Source of the DNA: Lates calcarifer | Lineage: Eukaryota > Chordata > Actinopteri > Centropomidae | DNA length: 64,000 nt | Direction: 5' to 3' | NCBI RefSeq assembly: GCF_001640805.2 | Contig: NC_066836.1 | Coordinates: 3,854,071 to 3,918,070 of the forward strand | In this document: positions 21,501 to 30,599 of the stretch, piece after piece | How positions within the stretch are numbered: position 1 is the first letter of the stretch | How the letters are laid out: every line of letters starts with the position of its first letter | Made by a program: the position numbers and the translations under genes | The notes under the pieces: model-generated | What the model was told of the DNA's origin: nothing | Seen by the model: the letters and a program-made list of their open reading frames with translations, nothing else | Database searches by the model: none

Positions 21501-24129
21501 GCTTGTGTTCACACAGAATCTACAGAAATCTGTGTAATTTAGTGTCTTTTACATCACCTTTATCACCTTATTATCAAATTATAGTTTTAAAAAATGGGGT
21601 CAGTATCTGCAGTAATGTTTTTACAAGCTGCCAGGAGCCTTACAACACTACACACTCAGTTCTTACCTTGTCTTGCGCTGCCCCCTGCAGGCAGACAAGG
21701 GAACTTCATCTACATGCAGCTGATGGACACGGAGGCGCCTGGTAAAATGGGTGAAGGCGAGGACGAGGAGGACAAGGTGGCAAGGTTGGCCAGTCTGCCC
21801 ATCACGGCACCGGACGCCGACCTGTGCATGTCCTTCTGGTATCACATGTTCGGAGAGCACGCGGGGTCGCTTCACATCAAGCAGAGGAAGGAGGCGGAGG
21901 GGGGGCAGATCCTGTGGACGATCAGCGGCCACCAGGGCAACCGCTGGAGGGAGGGACGGGTTTTACTGCCGCACTCGAGCGCCTCGTATCAGGTAACACA
22001 GTCCTGGTGATAGACCTGTGGCCTTTTAGGGTGTTTTTGTACTTTTTTTCCCCTTATCAGTGCAAGTCTGATGAAAGTTTAGCCTCACCTCGTTTAGTTT
22101 TCCCTCCCTTAATAAGATCATTTTAAGTAGGTAAGTGTAACTATGCAGATTAATCAGGCAAAACAGTGTTTTCCCACCTTTTAAGTTTTTAGTTCAGGTA
22201 TTTGATTTGACCTTTTGTCACAGTTTATATTTATCTGTTGTATAAGTTGTGAGCTTTTCCTTATATTATTTCATTTTAATACGGGAGATGTACGATTAAT
22301 TCAGTAATTAACAAGAAAAAAATGCAAAGATGAAAGAAATCAACATACTTTTGTAATCTCTGTACATTTGTCAGCAGAAATTAGGCAGCACTGATTATAA
22401 AAAACAATGTATTTGTTCTCATTTCAACAGGGAGGTTGATTATTGCACTCATAAATAAGGCTTTAAAGATGAGGTTTGTTTGGTTTATTGATGGGTTGTG
22501 TATCTAAAGCTCCTGTTTTCATCAGTGCAGGTGACTGATTGTGTGTGTTTTTTTGCAGGTGGTGGTGGAGGGTGTTGCAGACAGACGCAGTTCAGGTCAC
22601 ATAGCTGTAGACAACATCCAGATCATCGATGGACTCAGTGCAGAGGACTGCAAAGGTGTGTATAATCTCACTCACACCAAAAATAATACCGTTGTACTAT
22701 TTAAAACAGTGATGTGATGGCAGAGGAAACTGTTGTTGGTATTTTGCTCAGTTTAGTTTTGTGTTGTGTACTACTGTTGACTTTAAACTAACAGAGGCTC
22801 TGGATCCTACAGATCCAGAGGCCCCTACGTCTCCACCGACTGAGATCTTCATCCTGCGTGAGTACATCGCTGACTCTGATTTGGTCGTTTAGTGAACCCG
22901 TCTCCACAGACACCACATACAACAGCATGCAGATGTTGTTTTTCTCTGCCACCACACAGTGAAACTTACAAATTTACCTTTTTAAAAAGTTCACTACAGA
23001 TGTCCAGAATAGCAGGATTGCAAAGAAAGTCTGAAAGTAGCTGTTGATGGCAGCGAAAAACAGAAAATGACTACATATAACAATAATAAATTGATACCAA
23101 AATAACATTTGATGGATGCTTACCTTCTGTGGATTTATTTTCTCTGTCTGTCTTCTCCATAAAAGAAAAGTGTTTACGTGTCTTAGCATCACATCAGTGG
23201 ATTTCCATTTTTAACTGAATTTTACATTGATTTGACTCAACACTTTCCTAAGAGTGTCAAGAGAGGTCATTTTATTAACAGTGTAGTACTCAGATCTTCT
23301 ACTCGAGTGAATTTACCTCCCAGTGATCAATAAAGTTTTATCTTAACCTATTTTATTATGTTTTTAAAGTTTCTGCAAAGTAACTTAAGTTAAGAAAAGT
23401 ACATTATTTGCCTTTGGAGTAGAAGTATAAAGTAGAAGATTAAAATACTTTAAATTGTACTTCAGTACAGTACTTAGTTACTTTCTACCGCAGCCTATTT
23501 CAGTGACCAGTTTAAACTCAACTCATTTATTTTTCTCTGAATATCATTTTCTACAGTAAAGTGGTTGTGAAGGGGAGGGTGTGCATTGGTGGTGTGTTCA
23601 CAGAAAATGTGACATCTGATATTTAAGCGTCAACTGTCAAAAAAATATTCACAAGTCGTAATGTTTGGATAAAATAAAACCATAAGAGAGGAACATGGAT
23701 GCTTAAAACGAGAAGCTGAATCTGCCACTTGTAGTTTATGATCTAGAACATGTAAAATCACCAGTATGGTCCTTTAAGTCTGTAATGAAAGGCCTTTTTT
23801 TATTTCATTTGAATGCAACATAACCATGTGTCCATGTTTCTGTTTCTCTTGCAGCGATGGACTCGCTCTCACAGGAGACCAGCGAGCTCGGAGGCCCAGG
23901 CAACATGCTGAAAACCCTGGACCCCATCCTCATCACCATCATCGCCATGTCGGCGCTGGGCGTCTTCCTGGGCGCCATCTGCGGCGTCGTGCTGTACTGC
24001 GCTTGCTCGCAGGGCAGCATGACGGACAGGAACTTATCCGCCCTGGAGAACTATAACTTTGAGCTGGTGGACGGCGTGAAGCTAAAGAAGGACAAGATGA
24101 ACGGACAGACTAACTATTCAGAGGCGTGA
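3406..24129 (+). CDS. nrp1: neuropilin-1, 3' partial gene (12 exons, C-terminal 628 residues)
   Basis: Twelve exons join in frame (1887 nt including the stop) to give 628 residues matching neuropilin-1 from within domain b1 to the C-terminus. Order: end of b1 (residues 1-100 of the fragment), b2 (about 104-257), Thr/Pro-rich linker (260-337), MAM domain (about 338-516), juxtamembrane stretch, membrane helix (562-587), and a tail of about 40 residues ending YSEA. The neuropilin is a single-pass co-receptor for class 3 semaphorins and VEGF-A, working with plexins and VEGFRs; the terminal SEA binds the PDZ protein GIPC. Upstream exons (signal peptide, CUB a1/a2, start of b1) lie outside the window. 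Neuropilin-1 is preferred over neuropilin-2 because of the tail (NYNFELVDGVKLKKDK), the membrane helix and the itgb1 neighbour. Whether it is nrp1a or nrp1b is not resolved. Confidence 0.97.
3989..4133 (+). CDS. nrp1: nrp1 exon, end of b1 domain
   Basis: 145 nt, phase 0-1, flanked by cttcag and gtaacg. It encodes IFQGNHNAVDEFRAF through MRFEIYGCRTS, the last strand of the F5/8-type C (discoidin) fold. The Cys in YGC closes the domain disulfide. The same 145-nt length and phase recur in the last exon of b2. Confidence 0.96.
4134..6929 (+). other. nrp1 intron between b1 and b2
   Basis: 2.8 kb, AT-rich, no exon or recognisable repeat seen apart from the CT tract just before the acceptor at 6929. 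An open frame at 5536-5940 has no splice or homology support. Confidence 0.8.
6930..7105 (+). CDS. nrp1: nrp1 exon, start of b2 domain
   Basis: 176 nt, phase 1-0, preceded by a CT-rich tract ending gtgcag and followed by gtgggt. The split codon gives D, then YPCSGMLGMVSGQISDAQIS, the b1/b2 junction and first part of the second discoidin domain. Ends in NEWLQ. The b2 domain contributes to heparin and VEGF binding. Confidence 0.96.
7232..7387 (+). CDS. nrp1: nrp1 exon, b2 domain middle part
   Basis: 156 nt, phase 0-0. Begins VDLGQEKMVSGVVIQGGKHR and ends NTTRPK. Same length and phase as the matching b1 exon at 3406-3561. The donor is gttggt, a poor match to the consensus. Confidence 0.95.
7601..7757. 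repeat. dispersed repeat, copy 1 ('acttagttactttccaccactg' type)
   Basis: Ends in acttagttactttccacc, preceded by aaattgtactgaagta. The same block recurs at about 23440-23492 and, in part, at 30321-30360. Widely scattered in fish genomes as far as I recall; family not named. Confidence 0.55.
9385..9450. repeat. short teleost dispersed-repeat fragment
   Basis: gttatgtttaggcacctgc followed by ttggttaaggttagggaaag resembles a common fish repeat ('ggttaggtttaggcac ... ggttagggttagggaaag') that I recall; only a fragment is present. Confidence 0.4.
11934..12078 (+). CDS. nrp1: nrp1 exon, end of b2 domain
   Basis: 145 nt, phase 0-1, acceptor ctctcag. Encodes IFIGNQNHDTPELRS, then YPERATTEGVGLRLELLGCELD; the final Cys closes b2. 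The donor is again gttggt. Reading on into the intron would add about 16 residues before a stop at about 12126. Confidence 0.95.
12079..16255 (+). other. nrp1 intron b2-linker
   Basis: 4.2 kb noncoding. Main features are the purine-rich, G4-capable stretch at 13441-13760 and a (CA)n array near 14440-14458. Confidence 0.8.
13441..13760. repeat. polypurine low-complexity tract with G-quadruplex motif
   Basis: G/A-rich on the + strand. Contains G3A repeated to four G-runs (13454-13468) and blocks of ggaggaggga and gagagagaga. Confidence 0.85.
16256..16444 (+). CDS. nrp1: nrp1 exon, Thr/Pro-rich linker between b2 and MAM
   Basis: 189 nt, phase 1-1. Opens with a mucin-like stretch rich in Thr, Pro and Ala (likely O-glycosylated), then an acidic part with two Cys (DCEEGQQDCGGGVETEAPY). 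The position matches the human linker that contains the Ser-Gly glycosaminoglycan site (S612), but no Ser-Gly is present here. The linker diverges fast between species, so the assignment rests on frame, phase and flanking exons rather than on residue identity. Confidence 0.9.
16445..16997 (+). other. nrp1 intron before micro-exon
   Basis: 553 nt. The reading frame of the upstream exon stays open for 38 codons into this intron (stop at 16558-16560), with an AATAAA at 16514-16519. In mammals a soluble neuropilin-1 arises by read-through at the equivalent intron. Confidence 0.7.
16998..17042 (+). CDS. nrp1: nrp1 45-nt linker micro-exon
   Basis: Phase 1-1 exon between acceptor acagcag and donor gtgagg, encoding GGAASADPVLDLDMP across the split codons. 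It keeps the frame from ATG(split Gly) to AYVWFACNF of the MAM exon and can be skipped without a frameshift. The acceptor is a tandem NAGNAG; using the first AG (exon start 16995) would add one Ala. Human NRP1 also has a small exon here. Identity depends on phase and position, not on sequence match. Confidence 0.75.
17370..17394. repeat. poly-C tract (G-quadruplex capable on - strand)
   Basis: Three C-runs of 6 to 9 separated by single A. The long runs can supply the four G-runs needed on the - strand. Confidence 0.85.
18755..18970. repeat. polypurine tract
   Basis: About 215 bp of G/A-rich low-complexity sequence (gagagg, gaggagg, agagagag motifs). The - strand is correspondingly polypyrimidine, producing spurious Leu/Ser/Pro-rich open frames. 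Confidence 0.85.
19807..19944 (+). CDS. nrp1: nrp1 exon, start of MAM domain
   Basis: 138 nt, phase 1-1, acceptor ctgcag. Encodes AYVWFACNFEFSSLCGW, matching the MAM opening (human YGFNCEFGW), and ends HDHTG. The MAM domain supports neuropilin oligomerisation and spacing of the ligand-binding head from the membrane. Confidence 0.94.
19945..21690 (+). other. nrp1 intron within MAM
   Basis: 1.75 kb, AT-rich from about 20400. No exon or certain repeat. A - strand frame at 20563-20925 has no similarity I recognise. Confidence 0.75.
21691..21992 (+). CDS. nrp1: nrp1 exon, MAM domain core
   Basis: 302 nt, phase 1-0. Encodes GRQGNFIYMQLMDTEAPG, an acidic insert (EGEDEEDK), VARLASLPITAP, the MAM hallmark CMSFWYHMFGEHAGSL, then GHQGNRWREGRVLLP. 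Ends at SYQ before gtaaca. Confidence 0.96.
21993..22558 (+). other. nrp1 intron within MAM, second
   Basis: 566 nt, AT-rich; nothing seen beyond splice sites. Confidence 0.85.
22559..22655 (+). CDS. nrp1: nrp1 exon, end of MAM domain
   Basis: 97 nt, phase 0-1, acceptor tttttgcag. Encodes VVVEGVADRRSSGHIAVDNI, ending AEDCK; the final Cys closes the MAM fold (human EDCAK). Donor gtgtgt. Confidence 0.95.
22795..22857 (+). CDS. nrp1: nrp1 exon, extracellular juxtamembrane stretch
   Basis: 63 nt, phase 1-1, acceptor aacag, donor gtgagt. Encodes EALDPTDPEAPTSPPTEIFI, an acidic Pro/Thr spacer with no fold. It is a symmetric exon whose skipping keeps the frame (next codon would be Ala instead of Pro), so it could be alternatively spliced. 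Confidence 0.85.
22858..23854 (+). other. nrp1 intron before last coding exon
   Basis: 997 nt. A copy of the dispersed repeat lies at 23281-23495; otherwise nothing seen. Confidence 0.8.
23281..23495. repeat. dispersed repeat, copy 2
   Basis: Contains aaattgtacttcagtacag and tacttagttactttctacc, matching the 3' end of the copy at 7601-7757. Confidence 0.55.
23855..24129 (+). CDS. nrp1: nrp1 last coding exon: membrane helix and cytoplasmic tail
   Basis: 275 nt to TGA, acceptor cttgcag. Encodes MDSLSQETSELGGPGN, KTLDP, then a membrane helix of about 26 residues with the GxxxGxxxG dimerisation pattern (GVFLGAICG), CAC, and the tail ENYNFELVDGVKLKKDKMNG ending TNYSEA. The SEA end is the GIPC PDZ ligand. 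Near-identity to human in the helix and tail fixes the family. Confidence 0.98.
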
Positions 24130-24642
24130 GGGGAAACGAGGGGCGGAGCTGTGTTCGCTCCGCATAGACACATGATGCAGCCAATCAAGAGGGAGGAGCA
24201 CGGAGGAGCGGAGGGAGGGGGGCAGGGGGCTGAAGCCACCAATGGGACGGCAGGGTGGGCTGAAAGTGAGCCGATGTAATTTTATTTCTCAGGAGCGGCA
24301 GTGGAAGGGACTGACCTGTAGGGGGCACTGTGTATAAAGAATCTGTACAGCAAAAAAAAACAAAAACAAAAACAAAAAAAAAACAAAAAACAAAGAAAAC
24401 TAAGGATTCTATTTGTTTTTTCGGCGTGCTTTGTTGATTTCATGTAATCACATGCTGGTGTTGAGACCAATTCATAAAAAAGTATCGTTTGTGTAATTTT
24501 ACGGAAAGATAAGATTTGATTTTTTTTTGTTTGTTTGTTTATGTTGTCTTTCTTTCAGATGTCATAGTTTCACAGAAAGAGCTGAGTATGTGAAATTTGC
24601 TATTCTGATATCTGGCTGTTCAGCTGGCCATGTGTCCCTGTA

Positions 24643-24780
24643 AGTGTGTGTGCGTGAGCATGTGTGTGTGTCAGATTTATCTGCATTTAATGTGTGTGTG
24701 TGTGTGAGTCCAGCTGTAGACGTGTGTGTGTGCGCGTGCACTACACTCATGTTTATCTGTATACATGAAGTGCAAGCATG

Positions 24781-24815
<35 letters not shown>
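24643..24815. repeat. TG-rich low-complexity region in nrp1 3' UTR
   Basis: Several TG runs; the longest (about 24785-24813) has some 14 units. Confidence 0.9.
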
Positions 24816-24816
<1 letters not shown>

Positions 24817-25928
24817 TGCCTGTGTGCTTGGTGGGTACCGTGGGTACCGCGGGTACCCGGCCCGTTGACCTGTGTCTAGTTCCAACAGTGCCTTTTATTT
24901 CCCCTCCTCCAGATTTTCTGTTGCCTTGTTTTCTGCTGGTTGTTTTCTCATCGGCTGGCGTTCCGTCCAGGGTTCCTACACAAACACAAACACACGGGAA
25001 AAAGTCCATAAAATCAATTTTGTATTATAAATACAGCTACTTTTTTTTTTTTTGGTGTTGTCGTGTACTGTCAACTAACACATGTGTTGGTGTAGATCTG
25101 TAGATCTTCTTGCCTTGATGACGGTCATACTGACACAGACTAAAATGTTCAAAATCCAACTTAACATTTAGGTTTTTGGACACTTGAACAAAAAAAAAGC
25201 TATGAAATTTAAAAATGGAAAATGTGTAGGAGCCCTGAATGCCTCGTTTTCATGGCACATGACACATCCAACATATTGTACATAGGTTTTAATATATTTG
25301 AGCGCCCTTTTTTTTTTTTTTTTTAATAGAAAAAGACACCAGTGCCGCAGTATCCTTTCTATGTTGGAATCAAAATCTCCCAAATTCTTTTACAAAATGT
25401 ACAAAAAATATTGATTTAAACAGACAGAGACACAAACCTGTTGTTTGTTATTGAGAAATGCCTCATGGGAAGCGAGTGTACAGGGTAAAACGGACAACCT
25501 CAGTATGGCTAAGACGCCTGGCAACGAGTCGAAGATGGATCATCAGGACTGAAATGTTTTCCTCACCGACACACGAAATGACTGTTAAACCTTTAACCTG
25601 CAGTGTGTCCTGCAGAGGAGGCGTCAGAAGGACTTGAGGCGTCTCTCCTCTGGTCCATCGGCTTGTTTTTTACTGAGCGGACAGGACTCTGTTGAAGGTT
25701 CTGAATGCTGATGTTTTTGCCGTGACAATGCTGTGCTCTGTCGGTGTGTTATCAGTGTCGACTATCAGACTGATCTTTAATGGAGCAAAATTAAGTTTAT
25801 CAGCCTCAACAGGTGACTAATGAGTCACCAGGTGACTGATTGCAGCAACACTGATCGTACTTTACACAATTCATGCCTCATATGCACATTCTCCTTCAGC
25901 TGCGGTGGCCTGGAAATAACACAAACAG

Positions 25929-25934
25929 AATAAA
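25929..25934 (+). terminator. nrp1: possible internal polyadenylation signal, nrp1
   Basis: AATAAA followed within 20 nt by a T-rich stretch (gtttttgtacc). Would give a 3' UTR of about 1.8 kb. Confidence 0.4.
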
Positions 25935-27024
25935 GTCACGTTTTTGTACCTGAGATGACCTCACAGAGCAGAGACCCACAGAAACACCTGGTAAACTATT
26001 GAGGTTTTTGTTTCTTGTGAATCTTTGAAACAGGTGAAAATTGGATTTTAAAAATGCTGCTCAGAGTTTAAGCACTGTTCACCGTTTGTTTTTTTTTTTT
26101 TTGGGTTGTTTCTTTCTGCTTCATAATCAGCATCTCATTTGACTTTTATCCCCGTTTTACTCATCCCTCTCTACATCCAACACTGCACTGTGAGCTACCG
26201 ATGATCAGTGTCCCTCTCACAGCAGGAAATGTCAACAACCTGTGGGTGTGTGAAGATGTAAAATCCTGGGCTTAAAGCTGACAGCTCCTTTCTAGAAAAT
26301 CTGGATATTTCTCAGTGAACTTTGGTTAAAAACTGAAAACGAAAAGCCTTGTGCTAATAATACTGCTTTGTTGTGTTTTAGCTTTTGTAGCTAAATGTGT
26401 TGTGATACTGGTGGCTTGTTCATAGCACTGTTTAGGTTTGGAAGACTGAGGCTTGAAAAGACAGAAACTTCACCAGTTACTTGTCTCATTTACTCACTGG
26501 TTATTAATGGACAACCTCAGCAGCCTTCACAGTAGGTTACAGATTTTACTTGCAAAGATTAAAAAGCCATTACGCAGTTATGATGGATTTACACATTTCT
26601 CGTGGCAACTGGGAGAACGATGTTTGTCTCCTGTTGCACTGCACTGTGGATCATAAATCTGCCCATTTTTAATGTAGCATTACAGTACGTGGCGTCATAT
26701 CAGCTCAAAATGTGAAGTGGCACGGTTCTTCATCGGGTCCAACTCAGCACAGATTCTCAGTTCATTCCTTCTAAAATGAGACATTTTTAAGTTCTTCTGT
26801 CGTGCTGTGAAGGAAATCCACCTCGTTTTAAATCAAATCCTTGTTTGGTTTCAGTAACGACTGAGCAAACAATCAAATTAAGGTGCTCTGACTGTTGAGA
26901 TTCTCATTACTCGCCCTTAAAAGCCCACTGGTTCAATCGTTTTTGCTTCTCTCAGTAAAATATGTACCAGACGAGACTGTGGGTGATCAAAATGCAATTT
27001 CAGTCTGACTTCATAGACAGGAAA

Positions 27025-27028
<4 letters not shown>

Positions 27029-27074
<46 letters not shown>
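27029..27074. repeat. (GT)n microsatellite in nrp1 3' UTR
   Basis: Uninterrupted GT array of about 23 units. Confidence 0.95.
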
Positions 27075-27078
<4 letters not shown>

Positions 27079-27692
27079 AATGAGTCAGCCAGATATTAAT
27101 AAAGCTCCTAAACAAGAAAGGATTCTGCAGCACTAGACGTGAAAACAAATGTTGCACTGATATATTTAAAAAAAATCTATGTGTTTATGATGTTGATTTA
27201 TGAAAAGAGAGAGAGAGAGAGAAGGTAGAGGAGGACAGTGTTATTGTTGCTTCTTTTTAACACGGTTTCAGATGACAGTGTTATAATTCTGAAATGTACA
27301 ATTTACAGAGATGTTTTTCATTCTCGAAAAAGCTTATATCGTCTCTTTGAAACGTAACAATTTTATTTACTTGGTATAATATCACCTTGTGTTTTTGTAC
27401 TGTCACTGATGTACGTGCCATTGTTTTATTTTTATTTTTTTCTTTGTATGACAAGAAAAAAAATGTTTTATTTTCAATACTGCTTCTGTAATTTTTGCTG
27501 TCTCAGATCCAGAGAAGAAAAAAAAACAAGAAAGGAAATAAGAGAGTTTTAAAAAAAAATGGGAAACTAGTGAGGCCTTAAGTGACTAAAAGTATTGTTT
27601 GTACTTTGACTTTCTGGTCAGCACCCAGACTCATCCGTCTCTGTTGTCTCAGATTCTGATCATTGACTATTACATTCCAAAGAATTGGATCA

Positions 27693-27698
27693 AATAAA
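27693..27698 (+). terminator. nrp1: likely distal polyadenylation signal, nrp1
   Basis: AATAAA after a long run of AT-rich UTR, with T-rich sequence downstream (ccttctttgtcag). It is the last hexamer before the transposon-derived spacer. Confidence 0.5.
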
Positions 27699-27982
27699 TG
27701 TTTTAAGTAAAAGCTGCTCCACTCCTTCTTTGTCAGTCCGCCCAAATTACACTTGTACTACTTTTAATTGCAGAAATAGTCCAGTTGAAAACACTGTGTT
27801 CTTTGATTACCCTGAGAAATTAGGACATTTTCTTTACTTGTTGCTGTTAAATATACTGATACCACGCTCCTATAGGGGTTGCCAGATTGAGGAAAATGTT
27901 TTTGCTTTTTCCTTCGTTAGGGAGACCTCTACACTGGACTGTTTGACCTCCTACCCCCAGGAAAAGCCCTGCATCTGAGCCC

Positions 27983-28175
27983 AAAGTGTTGACCTGGCCT
28001 CCAAACTCTTCAGATACCAATCTGATCCAGCATCTGTGGGACCTACCTAATATTGTGTAGGTTCACCTTGTGCTGCTAAAACAGCTCTGACATGTGAAGG
28101 GGTGTCTGGGGGTGTCCTGTGGTGTCCATTGGCAGTGGACCCAAAGGATCCACTGCCAATGGAGGTTGCAGGATG
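27983..28175. mobile_element. scrambled Tc1/mariner-like transposon remnant
   Basis: At about 27993-28050 one frame reads WPPNSSDTNLIQHLWDLP, a decayed form of the Tc1-type transposase motif WPPNSPDLNPIEHLWD. Directly after it, from about 28044, acctacctaatattgtgtag and tgctaaaacagctctgac match, as I recall it, the opposite strand of the 3' part of a common fish Tc1-like element. The two parts should lie about 150 bp apart in the same orientation in an intact element, so this copy is rearranged. It is nonfunctional: short, with stops and no intact transposase. Confidence 0.7.
28125..28163. repeat. perfect 15-bp inverted repeat (hairpin)
   Basis: tccattggcagtgga at 28125-28139 is exactly complementary to 28149-28163 across a 9-nt loop (cccaaagga). 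It sits inside the transposon-derived segment. Confidence 0.95.
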
Positions 28176-28225
28176 GGAAAGAAGAAAGACATCAGTCCAT
28201 CTTCACACTTACATTGTCAGTACAT
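28155..28225. repeat. short dispersed repeat, copy A
   Basis: tggaggttgcaggatgg, then aaagacatcagtccatcttc and acattg. Matches copy B at 29920-30020 with a roughly 40-bp indel between blocks. Confidence 0.7.
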
Positions 28226-29919
28226 TCTCAGTACAGAAACCCAGAAACAAACCTCACCTGTTCCTGGTCTGTCTGTCTGTTTCTGCTGTACCATGCTTTG
28301 ACCACATGGTGGCAGTATTGCTTCTGAAAACCTTCCTGTACACCAGCAGCCTGTGCCAGATTCACACATTTAAATGCGTTACTTTTCTCATAAAACCGGG
28401 CGCCTCTGCTCTGGGAACATGTTTTATGACCTACATTAACCAACAACATCTTTCTCAGCTCCGCTAAGTCTGCCCTCATGTGAACTTCAGTTCATGAGGC
28501 TTTGGTTTAGCTGAGGTTTCCTGCCCAAACTGGTGCCACTGTACCACTGTCAAAATAACCCTGCAAGTTTCTGAGTCAGCTCTCACGTTCTTTTTGCTGT
28601 CTCTTATCTTTGTTGCAGATGGCTTCAGTGCAGTTAACTTGTAGCAGTGACTTATGGTGTAAGTCTGCTGTATCTTATCTCCTGACCTCAAAGGCTGTTT
28701 GGGGATTAAGACTTGGTTTTAGGGTTGCCCTCTTTGGAGTGTTTTATCATTGTATAAGTGCAGTATTATATTCACTCTTGTTTTTTTTTACTATGACTGG
28801 TTCAGAATATCTTAAAGCAGTGGTCATCACATTGAGCTATACTCAGCCAACACTCTCCGGGCAGATAATCACAGGTATGCGGCAGGATGCGTACGCAGTG
28901 ATGCAAAGACGTGTAATGGAGATGGTGACCTCATGTGTCGTTTGGCCAGCTGGCAGCATCAGCTGTCGCAAAGTGATTGTACAGGCTAAATGTGGGAGGC
29001 TGAAAATCAAATCTAAGTCCCTTTAGTGCTTCAGTGTAAGATAGGGAAGTGTCTTTTTCAACATAATGCTACAATCTAAAGGTTCTTGTTTTCTAGTTTT
29101 ATCATGCTTCTCCTTTTGGCTTTCCTCCAAACACTGAGTCTTTTTTCTTTATCTGCTTGTCTTTGCCAGATTTATATTTTCATAATGTTTAAGGGGAATA
29201 ACATCATCAGCTTGTATTTCTTTTCTTAACAACCTCGACAACCTTAACAACCTCTTCCCATAGTTGTTAATAGCTTAAAATCCAGTTTTCCTCTCTTTAA
29301 GGTTGTTAAAATCATCTTATTCTATTTTGTCTATGAAGCTATATTTCATTAACACTGAGTAAATATTAAAACCATGTTTTAAGATAGATACATGGAGATA
29401 AGGAGATACATATGATTTTATGCATCATTTCATAAACATTTCTCCCAAAATTCTGCCTGATATATGTGGTATCTGTGCACATTTTTGATTACAATTTAAC
29501 TCGAAGCTCTGTGGGTTTAATCTCACATCAGTAAAACACTTTATCATGAAGGTAGGTGGCTAAAACAACAATTTCAAAACAGGTTCAAGGCAGTTTTGTA
29601 CAGGAAATAAGCAAAACTGACATTACAAATTACTGAAACTGAACTTTATATATGAGAGACCAGTTTCTCACTTTGCAAAGGAAGTGGAAGTGGTGGGTAA
29701 CTCACCACAGCTCAGCTAAAAACACAGCAGATAAACATGGCTGTTTACCTAAAATAGTTCAGTGGAAAGTATCTGTGCCATACTTAAGTATATATCTGAG
29801 GTACTTCTTCTTTGCTTTATGATCACCCCTTTTTTGCAACTTTTTATTTCTACCATCACATTTCAGTGTGCATTTGTTCTATAATAATTACCTTTGCCAG
29901 ACATACATAGATATAAATG

Positions 29920-30020
29920 GAGATTGCATGGCTGGATTTAACTGTTAAGGGAGCAGAACTTGAACATGGAGTGAGTCAGAAAGACATCAGTCCATCTTCA
30001 CATTACATTGCCAATACAGA
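29920..30020. repeat. short dispersed repeat, copy B
   Basis: tggagattgcatggctgg, then aaagacatcagtccatcttc and acattg. Same orientation as copy A, 1.8 kb away. Confidence 0.7.
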
Positions 30021-30320
30021 TTAAGTTAAAACATAAGATTTAAGGTGGAAATTGTCATAAAATCTAAACATTTTCAGCATATCTGTGTATTCCTCTGGTG
30101 TGTCAGTGTGATATTGAGCCACAGGGGTTGGTATGCCAGTTTCCATTAGGAAAAGGTCCATTTTAGTTTTTAAAAAGTGGCATACCACCAGGGAATCAAC
30201 ATATGAGACTAAAACAGAAACTGTATACCATCAACCACTTTTTGATTCCTCTCGAAAAGTGTGTGGGGAGCGGTTTTCTGAGGTTATTTGACCACCGACA
30301 AGCAGTTTGGACAGAGAATA

Positions 30321-30360
30321 CTATTCAGTACTTGAGTAAATGTACTCAAACTACTTTCCA
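30321..30360. repeat. dispersed repeat fragment, copy 3
   Basis: tattcagtacttgagtaaat and tactttcca resemble the tail of copies 1 and 2. Confidence 0.4.
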
Positions 30361-30599
30361 ATACAGTCCAAAGGTGCAGCTAAATTAAAGTTGCTTTTCT
30401 AAGTTAATTTGTGTTTAAAATGTAGGAATTTCTTTCTCACTGTGTGTTTATGTGTATAACACCAGTGTGTATGTGTGTGTGTTTGTGTCTTTGAACCTTC
30501 ATTGTGTGTGTGTTTACCTGTGTGTGTGAACTGACTTTTCACCACATCCGAGGTTAGGACGGGTTCACTGCTTACCGATGTGTTTGTTCCTTTGCCCTC

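Larger units (their letters stand above)
24130..27715 (+). other. nrp1: nrp1 3' UTR (probable extent)
   Basis: No coding sequence was found from the TGA to a well-placed AATAAA at 27693-27698, so the 3' UTR is inferred to run about 3.6 kb. It holds an A-rich tract (about 24352-24405), GT-rich low complexity (24640-24815), a (GT)n array (about 27029-27074), a GA stretch (about 27208-27222) and earlier AATAAA hexamers at 25929 and 27098 that could give shorter transcripts. The exact end was not determined. Confidence 0.65.

Noticed and set aside
24562..25009. Thr/His-rich frames on the - strand and Val/Cys-rich frames on the + strand
   Set aside because: They translate TG/CA repeats in the nrp1 3' UTR.
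28125..28163. Hairpin considered as a microRNA precursor or a bacterial-type terminator
   Set aside because: The 15-bp stem is too short for a pre-miRNA and this is not a bacterial sequence; it sits in transposon debris.
28610..29026. 138-codon open frame (+) between nrp1 and itgb1, preceded by an acceptor-like ttgttgcag
   Set aside because: No domain, no homology recognised, hydrophobic low-complexity middle part, and it lies in transposon-rich spacer with no promoter or partner exon.
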